13,971 nt of DNA from an uncultured bacterium (GTDB lineage Bacteria > Cyanobacteriota > Vampirovibrionia > Gastranaerophilales > Gastranaerophilaceae): the NCBI GenBank assembly GCA_900554095.1, contig USGC01000031.1, positions 1-13,971 on the forward strand, given 5' to 3'. Positions within the stretch are counted from its first letter, which is position 1, and every line of letters starts with the position of its first letter. Below the pieces are notes generated by a model. The model did no database searches. It was not told where the DNA came from and worked only from the letters and a program-made list of their open reading frames with translations. Positions 1 to 7,831 of this stretch are shown piece after piece. The position numbers and the translations under genes are program-made.

Positions 1-966
1 ATGACAGCAACAATAGCTTTCGGAATGTGCATCGACAAGCCCGACGTAAGATTTGTTGCACACATGGATTTGCCCAAAAGCGTGGAAAGCTACTATCAGG
101 AAACAGGCCGCGCAGGCCGCGACGGCTTGGCATCTGATGCGTGGATGGTTTACGGCCTGCGAGACATCGTTCAGCTTCAAAGCTTCATCAACCAATCAAC
201 CGCGCCCGAAGAACAAAAACGAATTGAAAGAATTAAATTAAACGCCTTAATCGCATATGTAGAATCAACAGAATGCCGGCGAAAAGTTTTGCTTGAATAT
301 TTCAGCGAGAAGCGCGAAGGGAATTGCGGCAACTGCGACAACTGCCTGAACCCGCCGGTTACATACGACGCAACCGTTGATTGCCAAAAGGTTCTCTCCT
401 GTATTTACCGAGCAAATACTTCGACATATGGTTTCGGCGCCGGGCACATCGTGAACATTCTTCTCGGCAAAGAAGACGACAAAATTCTTAAATTCCGCCA
501 TAACAAACTCTCGACTTTCGGCATAGGGAAAGATACTACAGAAGCCCAGTGGCGTGCGGTTATAAGACAGCTTATCATACGCGGCTACATTGATATGGAA
601 GTCCATTATCAATCATTAAAGCTTACAGCTAAAGCCACTGACGTTTTGAAAGGTCTTGAAAAAATTGAACTTCGTAAGTACATTCTTCAGCCAAAAGAAA
701 AAGTTAAGAAAAATAAGTTTAAAGAAAAATTCGGACTTACAGCAGATGAAGACATGGAGCTTTTCAAACGCTTAAAAGACTTGAGGATGATTTTTGCAAA
801 ACGCGAAAACCTTCCGCCATACGTTATTTTCCACGACAAAACTTTGATGGAAATGGTTTGCCTCAAACCAAAAACTTACGATGAATTAAGAGAAATTACA
901 GGAATCGGAGAAAGAAAGTTAGAAAAATACGGGCTTGATTTTTTGAAAGCAATCAACGGGATTTAA
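1..966 (+). CDS. recQ: ATP-dependent DNA helicase RecQ, C-terminal part (5' end outside window)
   Basis: This is the second half of a RecQ-type 3'-5' DNA helicase that acts in recombination and repair. The visible 321 residues compare with about 600 in typical RecQ proteins. They begin inside helicase domain 2 (motif V at residues 4-16, then motif VI with YYQETGRAGRDG at 31-42), so the ATG at position 1 is almost certainly internal. The RQC zinc-site cysteines follow at 92, 109, 112 and 115, with the 17-3-3 spacing of E. coli RecQ. A winged helix spans about 125-215 and a C-terminal HRDC domain about 247-318. Motif V reads AFGMCIDKPDV, where the family nearly always has AFGMGIDKPDV; a Gly to Cys change (TGC for GGC) is one base. 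Family assignment is very secure. Confidence 0.96.
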   Translation: MTATIAFGMCIDKPDVRFVAHMDLPKSVESYYQETGRAGRDGLASDAWMVYGLRDIVQLQSFINQSTAPEEQKRIERIKLNALIAYVESTECRRKVLLEYFSEKREGNCGNCDNCLNPPVTYDATVDCQKVLSCIYRANTSTYGFGAGHIVNILLGKEDDKILKFRHNKLSTFGIGKDTTEAQWRAVIRQLIIRGYIDMEVHYQSLKLTAKATDVLKGLEKIELRKYILQPKEKVKKNKFKEKFGLTADEDMELFKRLKDLRMIFAKRENLPPYVIFHDKTLMEMVCLKPKTYDELREITGIGERKLEKYGLDFLKAINGI

Positions 967-972
967 AATCCC
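958..972. repeat. Short inverted repeat over the recQ stop codon
   Basis: GGGATTT-A-AAATCCC is a perfect 7-base inverted repeat that includes the recQ TAA stop. As RNA it could form a hairpin of at least five base pairs. No T-run follows, so it is not a normal intrinsic terminator. It may be chance or a weak processing or attenuation element between recQ and the nitroreductase gene. Confidence 0.3.
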
Positions 973-1000
973 AACGCCCATTTAGAAAAAGGAGAAAATT

Positions 1001-1828
1001 ATGTGTGATAAAAACCTTACGATTGATAAAGAAAAATGTATTCACTGCGGACTCTGCTTAAACGACTGCATGGCAAAATGCCTTGAATTTGACAGCGAAA
1101 AGTTTCCGCAATTCGCCCCCGGCGGCGAAGAACGGTGTATCAAATGCCAGCACTGCCTTGCAATCTGCCCGACCGGAGCACTTTCAATTCTCAATAAAAA
1201 TCCGGAAAACTCTGCGCCTATTAAAAATTCAATACACCCTGATGATTTGTTTAATCTTATACAATCAAGGCGCAGTTTCAGGCATTACGAAAACAAAAAC
1301 CTCGACAAAGATACCTTAAACAAATTAAAAAACATGTTAAACTATGTTCCGACAGGCGTAAACAACCACGGGCTTTTGTTTTCATTCATTGATGATGTGA
1401 AAGTTATGGATGAATATCGCGAAAATGTAAATAAGAAAATTATTGAAACAGTTTCAAACGGCGAGAACAAGGATATAACTGAAAAATTTTCAAGATACAA
1501 AAACGCCATACTTAACGGCGAAGATGTAATCTTTCGCGGGGCACCACACATGGTTGTTGTTTCATCGCCGAAAGATGCGCCTTGTGCGGCGGTTGATCCG
1601 ATGATTGCTTTGAGTTATTTTGAACTTTACGCACAATGTCTCGGTGTTGCAACATGCTGGTGCGGGCTTGCTTACGGATGTTTGGATTTCTTTCCTGAAT
1701 TCTGCAAGCCGCTAGAAATTCCGCAAAATTACAAGCCACAGTATGCAATGCTTTTTGGCCCGCCAAAAGTAAAATATGCCCGCGCTATTCAGCCGGAACC
1801 TTACAAAATGATTTCTGTAAAGGGTTAA
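1001..1828 (+). CDS. Nitroreductase-family flavoprotein with N-terminal 2x[4Fe-4S] ferredoxin domain
   Basis: This is a predicted cytoplasmic FMN-dependent oxidoreductase of 275 aa. The first 60 residues form a bacterial-ferredoxin module with two CxxCxxCxxxC clusters, at Cys13/16/19/23 and Cys46/49/52/56, the second followed by Pro. The rest, from about residue 80, is a nitroreductase fold that begins with the usual RRSFRHY segment at 90-96. The fusion suggests that electrons pass from reduced ferredoxin or another donor through the clusters to FMN. The physiological substrate cannot be read from the sequence. A strong ribosome-binding site (AAGGAG, 989-994) lies 6 bases before the ATG. The gene follows recQ by 34 bp with no clear terminator between, so cotranscription is possible. 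Confidence 0.92.
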   Translation: MCDKNLTIDKEKCIHCGLCLNDCMAKCLEFDSEKFPQFAPGGEERCIKCQHCLAICPTGALSILNKNPENSAPIKNSIHPDDLFNLIQSRRSFRHYENKNLDKDTLNKLKNMLNYVPTGVNNHGLLFSFIDDVKVMDEYRENVNKKIIETVSNGENKDITEKFSRYKNAILNGEDVIFRGAPHMVVVSSPKDAPCAAVDPMIALSYFELYAQCLGVATCWCGLAYGCLDFFPEFCKPLEIPQNYKPQYAMLFGPPKVKYARAIQPEPYKMISVKG

Positions 1829-1836
1829 GTTTTTAT

Positions 1837-1865
1837 TTGACAAACTCCTCGCTAATCATTAAAGT
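1837..1865 (+). promoter_or_regulatory. Candidate sigma-70 promoter for the 1872 gene
   Basis: A perfect TTGACA -35 element (1837-1842) is followed after 17 bp by TAAAGT (1860-1865), which matches four of six positions of TATAAT. The predicted start of transcription, about 7 bp downstream, falls at or next to the ATG at 1872, which would give a leaderless or nearly leaderless mRNA. This is prediction only. Confidence 0.45.
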
Positions 1866-1871
1866 AAGAGT

Positions 1872-2402
1872 ATGAATGTTTTAATTACAATAATTCTTCT
1901 TGCACTTTTAACGCTGCCGGTCAGCGCGCAAACAACACTGACGGGTGGAATTGGATATAACGTTGCTTCAGCGCGGGAAGAACTTTTGCAAAATAAACCT
2001 CAAAAACTTTCCGCTCAATTAATTTCAAAACATCTGCGCGACGAAAATTTCAGCGAAAACATGAACTATCTTCTCAAAGGCCATGCTGAATTGAAAGATC
2101 GCACACTTGCAATGTTTTCAGACGGAACTTACGCGGTTATGCTCCACCAAGACAAATTCCACGTCTGGTATTACTCAAAGAGTGGAAACCTTCTTTATGC
2201 CGAAGAAAAAGACGGACTGGATTACCCCTACAAGTCCTACAAGTACAACACAAACGGAAAACTTATAAATATGGGCTTGAGAGTTTCAAAAGGCGAAACT
2301 TTCATTTACACACCTGAGGGAAAATTAATAGCCCACTGGATTAATAGCAATGGTTATGATGAAAATGGTAATATCATCATGACAAGAAAATACGCAGAAT
2401 AA
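1872..2402 (+). CDS. Exported protein of unknown function with YD/MORN-like C-terminal repeats
   Basis: I do not recognise a named family for this 176-aa protein. It starts with a clear Sec signal peptide (hydrophobic residues 3-16, likely cleavage after Val-Ser-Ala at 17-19), so it is probably periplasmic or surface exposed. There is no lipobox cysteine. The second half contains loosely repeated strands of the form aromatic-x-Tyr ... Asn/Glu-Gly-Lys/Asn-Leu (roughly residues 95-170, for example YSKSGNLLYAE and YTPEGKLIAHW). These resemble the short beta repeats of MORN/YwqK- or YD-type proteins. The start codon has only a weak AAGAG-like upstream sequence, but a good promoter candidate lies immediately before it. 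No partner gene is evident; it sits alone between the nitroreductase gene and the efflux operon. Confidence 0.75.
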   Translation: MNVLITIILLALLTLPVSAQTTLTGGIGYNVASAREELLQNKPQKLSAQLISKHLRDENFSENMNYLLKGHAELKDRTLAMFSDGTYAVMLHQDKFHVWYYSKSGNLLYAEEKDGLDYPYKSYKYNTNGKLINMGLRVSKGETFIYTPEGKLIAHWINSNGYDENGNIIMTRKYAE

Positions 2403-2421
2403 TTCCAAAAAATTTTACCCA

Positions 2422-2450
2422 TTGACAGAATGTTTTTTAGGGTTTAATAT
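2422..2450 (+). promoter_or_regulatory. Promoter of the MarR-efflux operon
   Basis: A perfect TTGACA (2422-2427) is followed after 17 bp by TAATAT (2445-2450). The overlapping TTTAAT at 2443-2448 is a closer -10 match but leaves only a 15-bp spacer. Predicted transcription starts near 2457, leaving a leader of about 48 bases that holds the palindromic operator candidate and the ribosome-binding site. Confidence 0.6.
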
Positions 2451-2464
2451 GTAATTAAAAATTA

Positions 2465-2478
2465 GTTGTAATGACAAC
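2465..2478. promoter_or_regulatory. Palindromic operator candidate for the MarR regulator
   Basis: GTTGT-AATG-ACAAC is a perfect 5-base inverted repeat containing the TTG-N6-CAA pattern common in MarR-family operators. It lies just after the predicted transcription start and before marR itself, where a bound repressor would block the operon. A further half-site pair, AGTTGT (2464-2469) and ACAACT (2490-2495), spans the rest of the leader. The regulator assignment is inferred from position. Confidence 0.5.
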
Positions 2479-2504
2479 CGATTTACATAACAACTGAGGT
2501 AATT

Positions 2505-2978
2505 ATGGAATTAGAAATTGAAAAAATTAAATTTTTAAATAACTACATTATTCCGCATATAGCACTTACAACTTACAAATACCGCGCCAAGGCCGCTGCG
2601 CTCTGTAAAGCAAAAAATGCAGGAGCTTCAATTGACCAATTTATAATTTTAAAAGCTCTATCCCATCTGAACAACCTCACGCAGCAAGAACTAGCTGAAA
2701 TTCTATACAAAGACAAGTCAAATTTAAGTCGCATGATAGACAGCTTGGCTTCTAAAGGCTTGATAAACTGCACGCTTGACACAAAAGACAATCGCGCCGT
2801 AAAACGGATTCAAATAACTGATAAAGGTCTTAATCTTGTTGAAAAATTTTTTCCTTATGCAATAGCGCTTCACGATGCGGCTTTTGAGGGTATTTCGCCG
2901 CAAGAGATTGAAACCGTCAAATCCGTTATGAAAAAAATCCGTTCAAATTTGGACAAAAATATTGAGGCTGAATTATGA
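2505..2978 (+). CDS. MarR-family transcriptional regulator of the efflux operon
   Basis: This 157-aa winged-helix regulator is close to the usual MarR length. The helix-turn-helix lies at about residues 58-85 (LTQQELAEILYKDKSNLSRM...), and the wing at 90-104 carries the family's Asp-x-Arg (D95-N96-R97) followed by a beta strand. Helices at both ends would form the dimer interface. Members usually repress their own operon and are released by phenolic or drug-like ligands; the ligand here is unknown. The ATG is preceded by GAGGT (2496-2500) and by a promoter plus palindrome. Its stop overlaps the next start as ATGA (2975-2978), so it is translationally coupled to the pump genes and is very probably their local regulator. 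Confidence 0.92.
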   Translation: MELEIEKIKFLNNYIIPHIALTTYKYRAKAAALCKAKNAGASIDQFIILKALSHLNNLTQQELAEILYKDKSNLSRMIDSLASKGLINCTLDTKDNRAVKRIQITDKGLNLVEKFFPYAIALHDAAFEGISPQEIETVKSVMKKIRSNLDKNIEAEL

Positions 2979-4336
2979 AAAAATTTCTCGCACTTTTTGT
3001 AACGCTTGTTTTCTTTGTAAATTCGTCAGCAACGGCCTTTTCTTTCAAAAGAAAGAAAGTTGATCCGCTTGATTTGAAAGAAAAAACAGAATACATCAAC
3101 ATGAGTTTTTGGGAAAACTTTGAAGACGAATATTTGATTTATTATATTTGTGAAGCAATAAAAAACAACCATGATGCAAGAAAAGCTTCTTATACCGTCG
3201 AAGAGTACCGTCAGAATGTAAAGAATTCTTTTGGTAAAGAACTTCCGTCTTTAAGCGTTGCAGCGAATTATGCAGGCATTCATGTTCCGCAGCTTGATAA
3301 CTTCACACTTAAGTCCAATGCTTTTTTACTGCCGTTTTACGCACAGTATGAGCCGGACTTTCTTTTGAAAAACCGCGACAAAACCAATGCGGCTAAAAAA
3401 GAATATGAAGCTGTAAAATTTGATGAAAAAGCTGTTTACATCTCTCTTGCAAGTGATGTGGGAACCGCTTATATAAACCTTTTGCAATATGATAAATTAA
3501 TCGCGCTTCAAAAAGATATTCTAAAGTCAGAAGAGGGAAAACTTTCGCGCGCCTTGAAAAAATTTGAAAGCGGCGTCATCGACACAACCGAACTTAACGT
3601 TTCCCAAAAAGCCCTCGAAACAGCAAAAAATGACCTCGAAACAATGGAGAAAAATCGCGATACAGTTTTAACGCAGCTCGCTGTTCTTATAGGGGCTTCG
3701 CCGGATTGCACAAAAGATTTGAAGCGCGGCGACTTTGATAAATTTGAATACAAATCCCAAATTCCGCAAAGTATTAAATCAGATGTAATCTTTTCGCGCC
3801 CAGACGTTATGGCGGCCGAAAAACGCCTTGATGAAGCAAAGATTAACGTTCGTGTTGCAAGAAAGGAGTTTTTGCCAACATTCAACATAACAGGACTTTG
3901 GGTTTTCAACACTATTGCGCCCGGAACGTTTTTTAGCTGGCAGTCGTCTTTAGCCGCAATTCTTGCCGGCGCAACTCAAGATATATTCAAAGGCGGCCAG
4001 AAAATCGCAAAGCTTCGTATTGAAAAAGCACGCTATGAGCAGCTTTTCGAGAATTACAGACAAACAGATCTTAACGCTGTAAAAGAAGTTAACGACGCGC
4101 TTTGCATAATTAAACACGACACAAACATCGACAACAACACTATTAAATACTTACTTCTTCAAAAGCGCGACTATTTGAATATGCAAAAAAAATATTCACG
4201 GGGAATTGTTTCTTACATTGATATTCTGGACGAGCAGCAGCGGCTTTTGAACATCGCCCAAAACCAAACCCAAACAAAAACTTCAAGAATGATAAATTAC
4301 ATAACTCTCTACAAATCTGTCGGAGGCAAATTATGA
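2975..4336 (+). CDS. TolC/OprM (NodT)-family outer-membrane efflux channel
   Basis: This is an outer-membrane exit duct for the pump encoded downstream. The 453-aa protein has a signal peptide (residues 1-21) and two outer-membrane-efflux-protein repeats. The second repeat shows the family's characteristic segment SRPDVMAAEKRLDEAK at 274-289, followed by Ala-Arg-x-x-Phe-x-Pro and a coiled stretch. The C-terminus ends in the typical LYKSVGGKL. Many NodT/OprM members are lipoproteins, but no cysteine follows this signal peptide, so this one probably is not. GAGG (2964-2967) inside the end of marR supplies the ribosome-binding site, and both ends of the gene overlap their neighbours as ATGA. It should work with the adaptor and ABC proteins as a tripartite exporter. 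Confidence 0.93.
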   Translation: MKKFLALFVTLVFFVNSSATAFSFKRKKVDPLDLKEKTEYINMSFWENFEDEYLIYYICEAIKNNHDARKASYTVEEYRQNVKNSFGKELPSLSVAANYAGIHVPQLDNFTLKSNAFLLPFYAQYEPDFLLKNRDKTNAAKKEYEAVKFDEKAVYISLASDVGTAYINLLQYDKLIALQKDILKSEEGKLSRALKKFESGVIDTTELNVSQKALETAKNDLETMEKNRDTVLTQLAVLIGASPDCTKDLKRGDFDKFEYKSQIPQSIKSDVIFSRPDVMAAEKRLDEAKINVRVARKEFLPTFNITGLWVFNTIAPGTFFSWQSSLAAILAGATQDIFKGGQKIAKLRIEKARYEQLFENYRQTDLNAVKEVNDALCIIKHDTNIDNNTIKYLLLQKRDYLNMQKKYSRGIVSYIDILDEQQRLLNIAQNQTQTKTSRMINYITLYKSVGGKL

Positions 4337-5187
4337 ATAAAAAGAAAAAGATTTTAATACTTCTGGTAATCTTGGCGCTAATCGGCGCAGGATGGTACTT
4401 TTATACACATCGCAGGGTTAAAATAAATGAACTTACGCTTTTTGGAAATGTCGAAATTCGTCAGGTAGATTTGAGTTTCCAAGTTTCAGGAAAAATCGAA
4501 AAGCTTCTCAAAGAGGAAGGCGACGCGGTTAAAGCCGGAGAACTCGTGGCTTTAATGGATGCGCGGGACTATCAGGCTAATTTTGAAAAAAGCATAGCAG
4601 AAGCAGAGCGCACAAAAGCCATCAGTGCAAATGCGGCTTCACAATACCAAAGACAAGCGCCTTTATGCGTGGATGATACGGTTTCACAACAGGAATGCGA
4701 CAATCTTTTCAATGCAAAAAATGAATCAAAAGCAGCTTACGAATCAGCCCTTGCTCAAAAGAAAGACGCCAAAAACAAACTTGATTATACAAAGGTTTAC
4801 GCGCCAGAAGACGGGATAATTACAACAAGAATTCAAGAGCCCGGCGCCATAGTTGATGCCGGGCAGCCAATTTTTACACTGTCAAAAAACAAGCCGATTT
4901 GGATAAGAACTTACGTTCCTGAAACGCAGCTTGGAAACATTAAATACGGCATGGAAGCAAAAGTCTTAACCGACAGCATCAACCCTGAAACAGGCAAAAG
5001 ACGTGAATACAAAGGCTGGGTCGGATACATTTCACCGGTCGCTGAATTCACGCCAAAAACCGTGCAGACTGAAGATTTACGTACAGACCTTGTTTACAGA
5101 ATAAGGGTTTATGTAAACGATATTGACCCGTTCTTGAGACAAGGCATGCCGACAACGATTAAAATCGAGTTGAATAACGCAAAATGA
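4333..5187 (+). CDS. ybhG: HlyD/YbhG-type periplasmic adaptor (membrane fusion protein)
   Basis: This 284-aa adaptor would link the inner-membrane ABC transporter to the outer-membrane channel. One N-terminal transmembrane anchor (about residues 6-24) is followed by the first lipoyl half (about 45-76, with VSGKIEKLLKEEGDAVKAGE). A helical hairpin (about 80-152) comes next, then the second lipoyl half (about 155-183, APEDGIITTRIQEPG) and beta domains. Residues 239-256 (FTPKTVQTEDLRTDLVYR) match the signature I know from E. coli YbhG. The protein is shorter than YbhG (about 330 aa), mainly because the hairpin is shorter. GGAGG (4322-4326) lies 6 bases before the ATG, which overlaps the channel gene's stop. 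Confidence 0.92.
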   Translation: MNKKKKILILLVILALIGAGWYFYTHRRVKINELTLFGNVEIRQVDLSFQVSGKIEKLLKEEGDAVKAGELVALMDARDYQANFEKSIAEAERTKAISANAASQYQRQAPLCVDDTVSQQECDNLFNAKNESKAAYESALAQKKDAKNKLDYTKVYAPEDGIITTRIQEPGAIVDAGQPIFTLSKNKPIWIRTYVPETQLGNIKYGMEAKVLTDSINPETGKRREYKGWVGYISPVAEFTPKTVQTEDLRTDLVYRIRVYVNDIDPFLRQGMPTTIKIELNNAK

Positions 5188-6704
5188 ATACGGTTGAAAT
5201 TAAAAATTTAATAAAAACTTTCGGTTCAAAAAAGTCCGGCTATATCAAAGCTATTGACGATTTAAGCGTCAACATAGAAAAGGGGAAAATTACCGGACTT
5301 ATAGGTGCTGACGCCTCAGGAAAAACAACATTAATAAGACTTCTCATAGGGCTTTTAATACCTGATTCGGGGGAAATTACGACCCTTGGGGTTTCGCCTG
5401 TCGAGCACAAGGATGAACTTAATCCCAAAATAGGTTATATGCCTCAAAAGTTTGGACTGTATGAGGATTTGACCGTTATCGAGAACCTTAACCTTTATGC
5501 GGATTTGAAAAATGTTGAAAGAGATTTTGATAAACTTTTGGAGTTTACTGATTTAAAAAGATTTCAAGACCGGCTTGCCGGAAAGCTTTCGGGAGGAATG
5601 AAGCAGAAACTAGGATTAGCCTGCGCGCTTTTGGGCGAACCTGAATTCCTTGTTCTGGATGAACCCTCTGTTGGTGTAGACCCGATTTCGCGCAGAGAGT
5701 TGATGAAAATGGTCAGAGAATCAATTACCGATAACATGACTGTTCTTTGGTCAACAGCTTACCTTGACGAGGCTCACAGCTTTGATACGGCAATTGTGCT
5801 TGACAAAGGCAAGGTTATTTTTGACGGCAAGCCAAACGATTTAAGCGAAACAACCGCGGGGTTTGAAGCTAAAGTAATTGAGCTTATGGGCGGTTACAAG
5901 CAGGAAAAATCTATTATTGCCGAAAACTTTGTTATGAAGCAGACTGACAACAAAATGAACTGTCCTGTCGAAGCCATAGATTTAGTGAAAAAGTACGGGG
6001 ATTTTTACGCTGTAAAAAATAACTCGTTTTGTATTCAAAAGGGTGAAATTTTTGGACTTCTCGGGCCAAACGGCGCGGGCAAGTCAACTTCTTTCAAAAT
6101 GATGTGCGGTCTTGCAGCGCCAACATCAGGAACTGCCAGAATTATGGGAATTGATATTAAAGAAAATCCTTCTCTTGCGCGCTCATACTTAGGTTATATG
6201 GCTCAGAAGTTTTCTTTATACGGGAATTTAAGCGTGAAGCAAAATCTACAATTTTTCGCTGGAGTTTACGGCGCAAACATTTTTGAGCGTAAGAAAAAAA
6301 TTGACGAAGTCGTTGAAGTTTTCGGTTTTGAACCCTTTCTTAATCAAAATGCCCAAGAACTTCCGCTGGGATTTAAACAGCGGCTTTCGCTTGCTTGTGC
6401 TGTAATTCACAATCCGCCGATACTTTTTTTGGACGAACCAACCTCCGGCGTTGACGTAATTACAAGAAAAGAATTTTGGAACCACATAACCTCGCTCGCT
6501 AAAAAAGGTGTAACTGTACTGGTAACGACGCACTTTATGGATGAAGCCGAATACTGCGACAGGGTTAGTCTTTTTTACAAAGGCGAAACCATCGCAATCG
6601 GCACTGTTGAGGAATTAAAAGCAAAAGCCGGCGCTCAGACTATGGAAGATACTTTTATTAATCTTATTCAAGAAAGCGACAAGCAAAAAGAGGGGGAAAA
6701 TTGA
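5184..6704 (+). CDS. ybhF: YbhF-type ABC transporter ATPase, two fused nucleotide-binding domains
   Basis: This 506-aa protein holds two complete ABC ATPase domains that would power the exporter at the inner membrane. Domain 1 has Walker A GADASGKT (41-48), signature LSGGMKQ (135-141) and Walker B FLVLDE (155-160). Domain 2 has Walker A GPNGAGKS (294-301), signature LPLGFKQ (393-399), Walker B ILFLDE (413-418) and H-loop TTHFMDEA (448-455). Domain 1 lacks the H-loop histidine (STAYLDEA, Ala192) and domain 2 has a degenerate signature. Both changes fall in the same composite ATP site, so one site is probably non-hydrolytic. Domain 2 strongly resembles E. coli YbhF. The start overlaps the adaptor gene as ATGA (5184-5187), with no clear ribosome-binding site of its own. 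Confidence 0.95.
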   Translation: MNTVEIKNLIKTFGSKKSGYIKAIDDLSVNIEKGKITGLIGADASGKTTLIRLLIGLLIPDSGEITTLGVSPVEHKDELNPKIGYMPQKFGLYEDLTVIENLNLYADLKNVERDFDKLLEFTDLKRFQDRLAGKLSGGMKQKLGLACALLGEPEFLVLDEPSVGVDPISRRELMKMVRESITDNMTVLWSTAYLDEAHSFDTAIVLDKGKVIFDGKPNDLSETTAGFEAKVIELMGGYKQEKSIIAENFVMKQTDNKMNCPVEAIDLVKKYGDFYAVKNNSFCIQKGEIFGLLGPNGAGKSTSFKMMCGLAAPTSGTARIMGIDIKENPSLARSYLGYMAQKFSLYGNLSVKQNLQFFAGVYGANIFERKKKIDEVVEVFGFEPFLNQNAQELPLGFKQRLSLACAVIHNPPILFLDEPTSGVDVITRKEFWNHITSLAKKGVTVLVTTHFMDEAEYCDRVSLFYKGETIAIGTVEELKAKAGAQTMEDTFINLIQESDKQKEGEN

Positions 6705-7831
6705 GCATACTCACAGCATTAATTAAAAAAGAGTTTTTCCAAATAGTTCGCGATCCGTCAAGTATTTTGATAGCGTTTGTTCTGCCGTTAATGCTACTTT
6801 TAATATACATGTACGGCGTAAACATGGATACAGTACGGGTTGCAATAGGTATCAAAAACGACGACCCGGCAGTTGAAATTCAAACGCTTGTAAAATCTTT
6901 TAATCAGAGTAAATTTGTGAATTCATACTCATATGATGACAAGGATTTGATGTACAGGGACATAGCGCGCTCAAAACTTCGCGGGGCAGTGATTATACCC
7001 AACGACTTTTCAAGAAATCTTTCGCAGAGAAAGACGGCCGATATGCTTGTAATAACCGACGGCAGCGAGGCTAACATGGCAAACTACGTTCAAATGTACC
7101 CGCAGGCAATAGTTTCGCAATGGCTTCAGACAAGCAAGTACAAGTACAATGCACAAATGCCTTTAATTAATGTTGATTCAAGGTATTGGTACAATCAGGA
7201 TATAAACAGTCATTATTTTATTTTGCCGGGCTCACTTGCGATTACAATGACGTTAATCGGAATTCTTCTGACCGCACTTGTAATTGCGCGGGAATGGGAG
7301 CGCGGAACAATGGAGGCGCTTTTAAGCACCAGTGTCAAAAAAATTCACATTGTTCTAAGCAAATATATTCCGTATTTCACACTTGGAATGTTTTCAATGG
7401 TATTCAGTGTATTTATGTGTATTGTTGTTTTCAAAATACCCTTTCACGGAAATTTGATATTATTGTTCATGTTCAGCGCGCTGTTTTTGTTTGCCAACCT
7501 TGGGATTGGACTGTTAATTTCTACAAAATTAAAAGACCAGTTTTTATCAAGCCAAGTTGCAATTACAATTGGATTTTTGCCAGCGTTAATGTTGTCAGGA
7601 CTTATTTATCCAATAAATTCAATGCCTGTATTTTTTCAGATATTAACGAAGTTTTTGCCGCCAAGGTACTTTGTCTCGTTCATACAAAGCGAGTTTATGG
7701 CAGGAACGGTTAAGGAAATTGTTATAATAAATTCTTTGTACATGCTGATTTTAGGCTCAATACTGTTTGTCGCTGTTTACAAAAACACGCAGACAATGCT
7801 TGAAGTCAAAAAGAAAAAGCGGAAGGTTTAA
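6701..7831 (+). CDS. ybhS: YbhS-type ABC-2 permease (TTG start)
   Basis: This is the first of two related inner-membrane permeases, which probably form a heterodimer with YbhR. The 376-aa protein has the ABC-2 exporter layout. A first membrane helix (about 22-40) follows the conserved IKKEFFQIVRDPSS segment, then comes a large periplasmic domain (about 41-172) and five further helices toward the C-terminus. REWERGTMEALLST (197-210) is the characteristic cytoplasmic coupling segment. The best start is TTG at 6701, which overlaps the ATPase stop as TTGA and is preceded by AGGGGG (6691-6696) at ideal distance. This start matches the N-terminal MS...KEF pattern of the family. Confidence 0.93.
   Translation: MSILTALIKKEFFQIVRDPSSILIAFVLPLMLLLIYMYGVNMDTVRVAIGIKNDDPAVEIQTLVKSFNQSKFVNSYSYDDKDLMYRDIARSKLRGAVIIPNDFSRNLSQRKTADMLVITDGSEANMANYVQMYPQAIVSQWLQTSKYKYNAQMPLINVDSRYWYNQDINSHYFILPGSLAITMTLIGILLTALVIAREWERGTMEALLSTSVKKIHIVLSKYIPYFTLGMFSMVFSVFMCIVVFKIPFHGNLILLFMFSALFLFANLGIGLLISTKLKDQFLSSQVAITIGFLPALMLSGLIYPINSMPVFFQILTKFLPPRYFVSFIQSEFMAGTVKEIVIINSLYMLILGSILFVAVYKNTQTMLEVKKKKRKV

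Noticed and set aside
265..612. A 115-codon minus-strand frame within recQ
   Set aside because: It lies wholly inside the well-conserved RQC region of RecQ and its product resembles nothing; it is a shadow of the real frame.
7186..7713. A 175-codon + strand frame inside the ybhS gene
   Set aside because: It is a shifted frame over conserved permease sequence, with an odd Cys/Asn-rich product and no ribosome-binding site.
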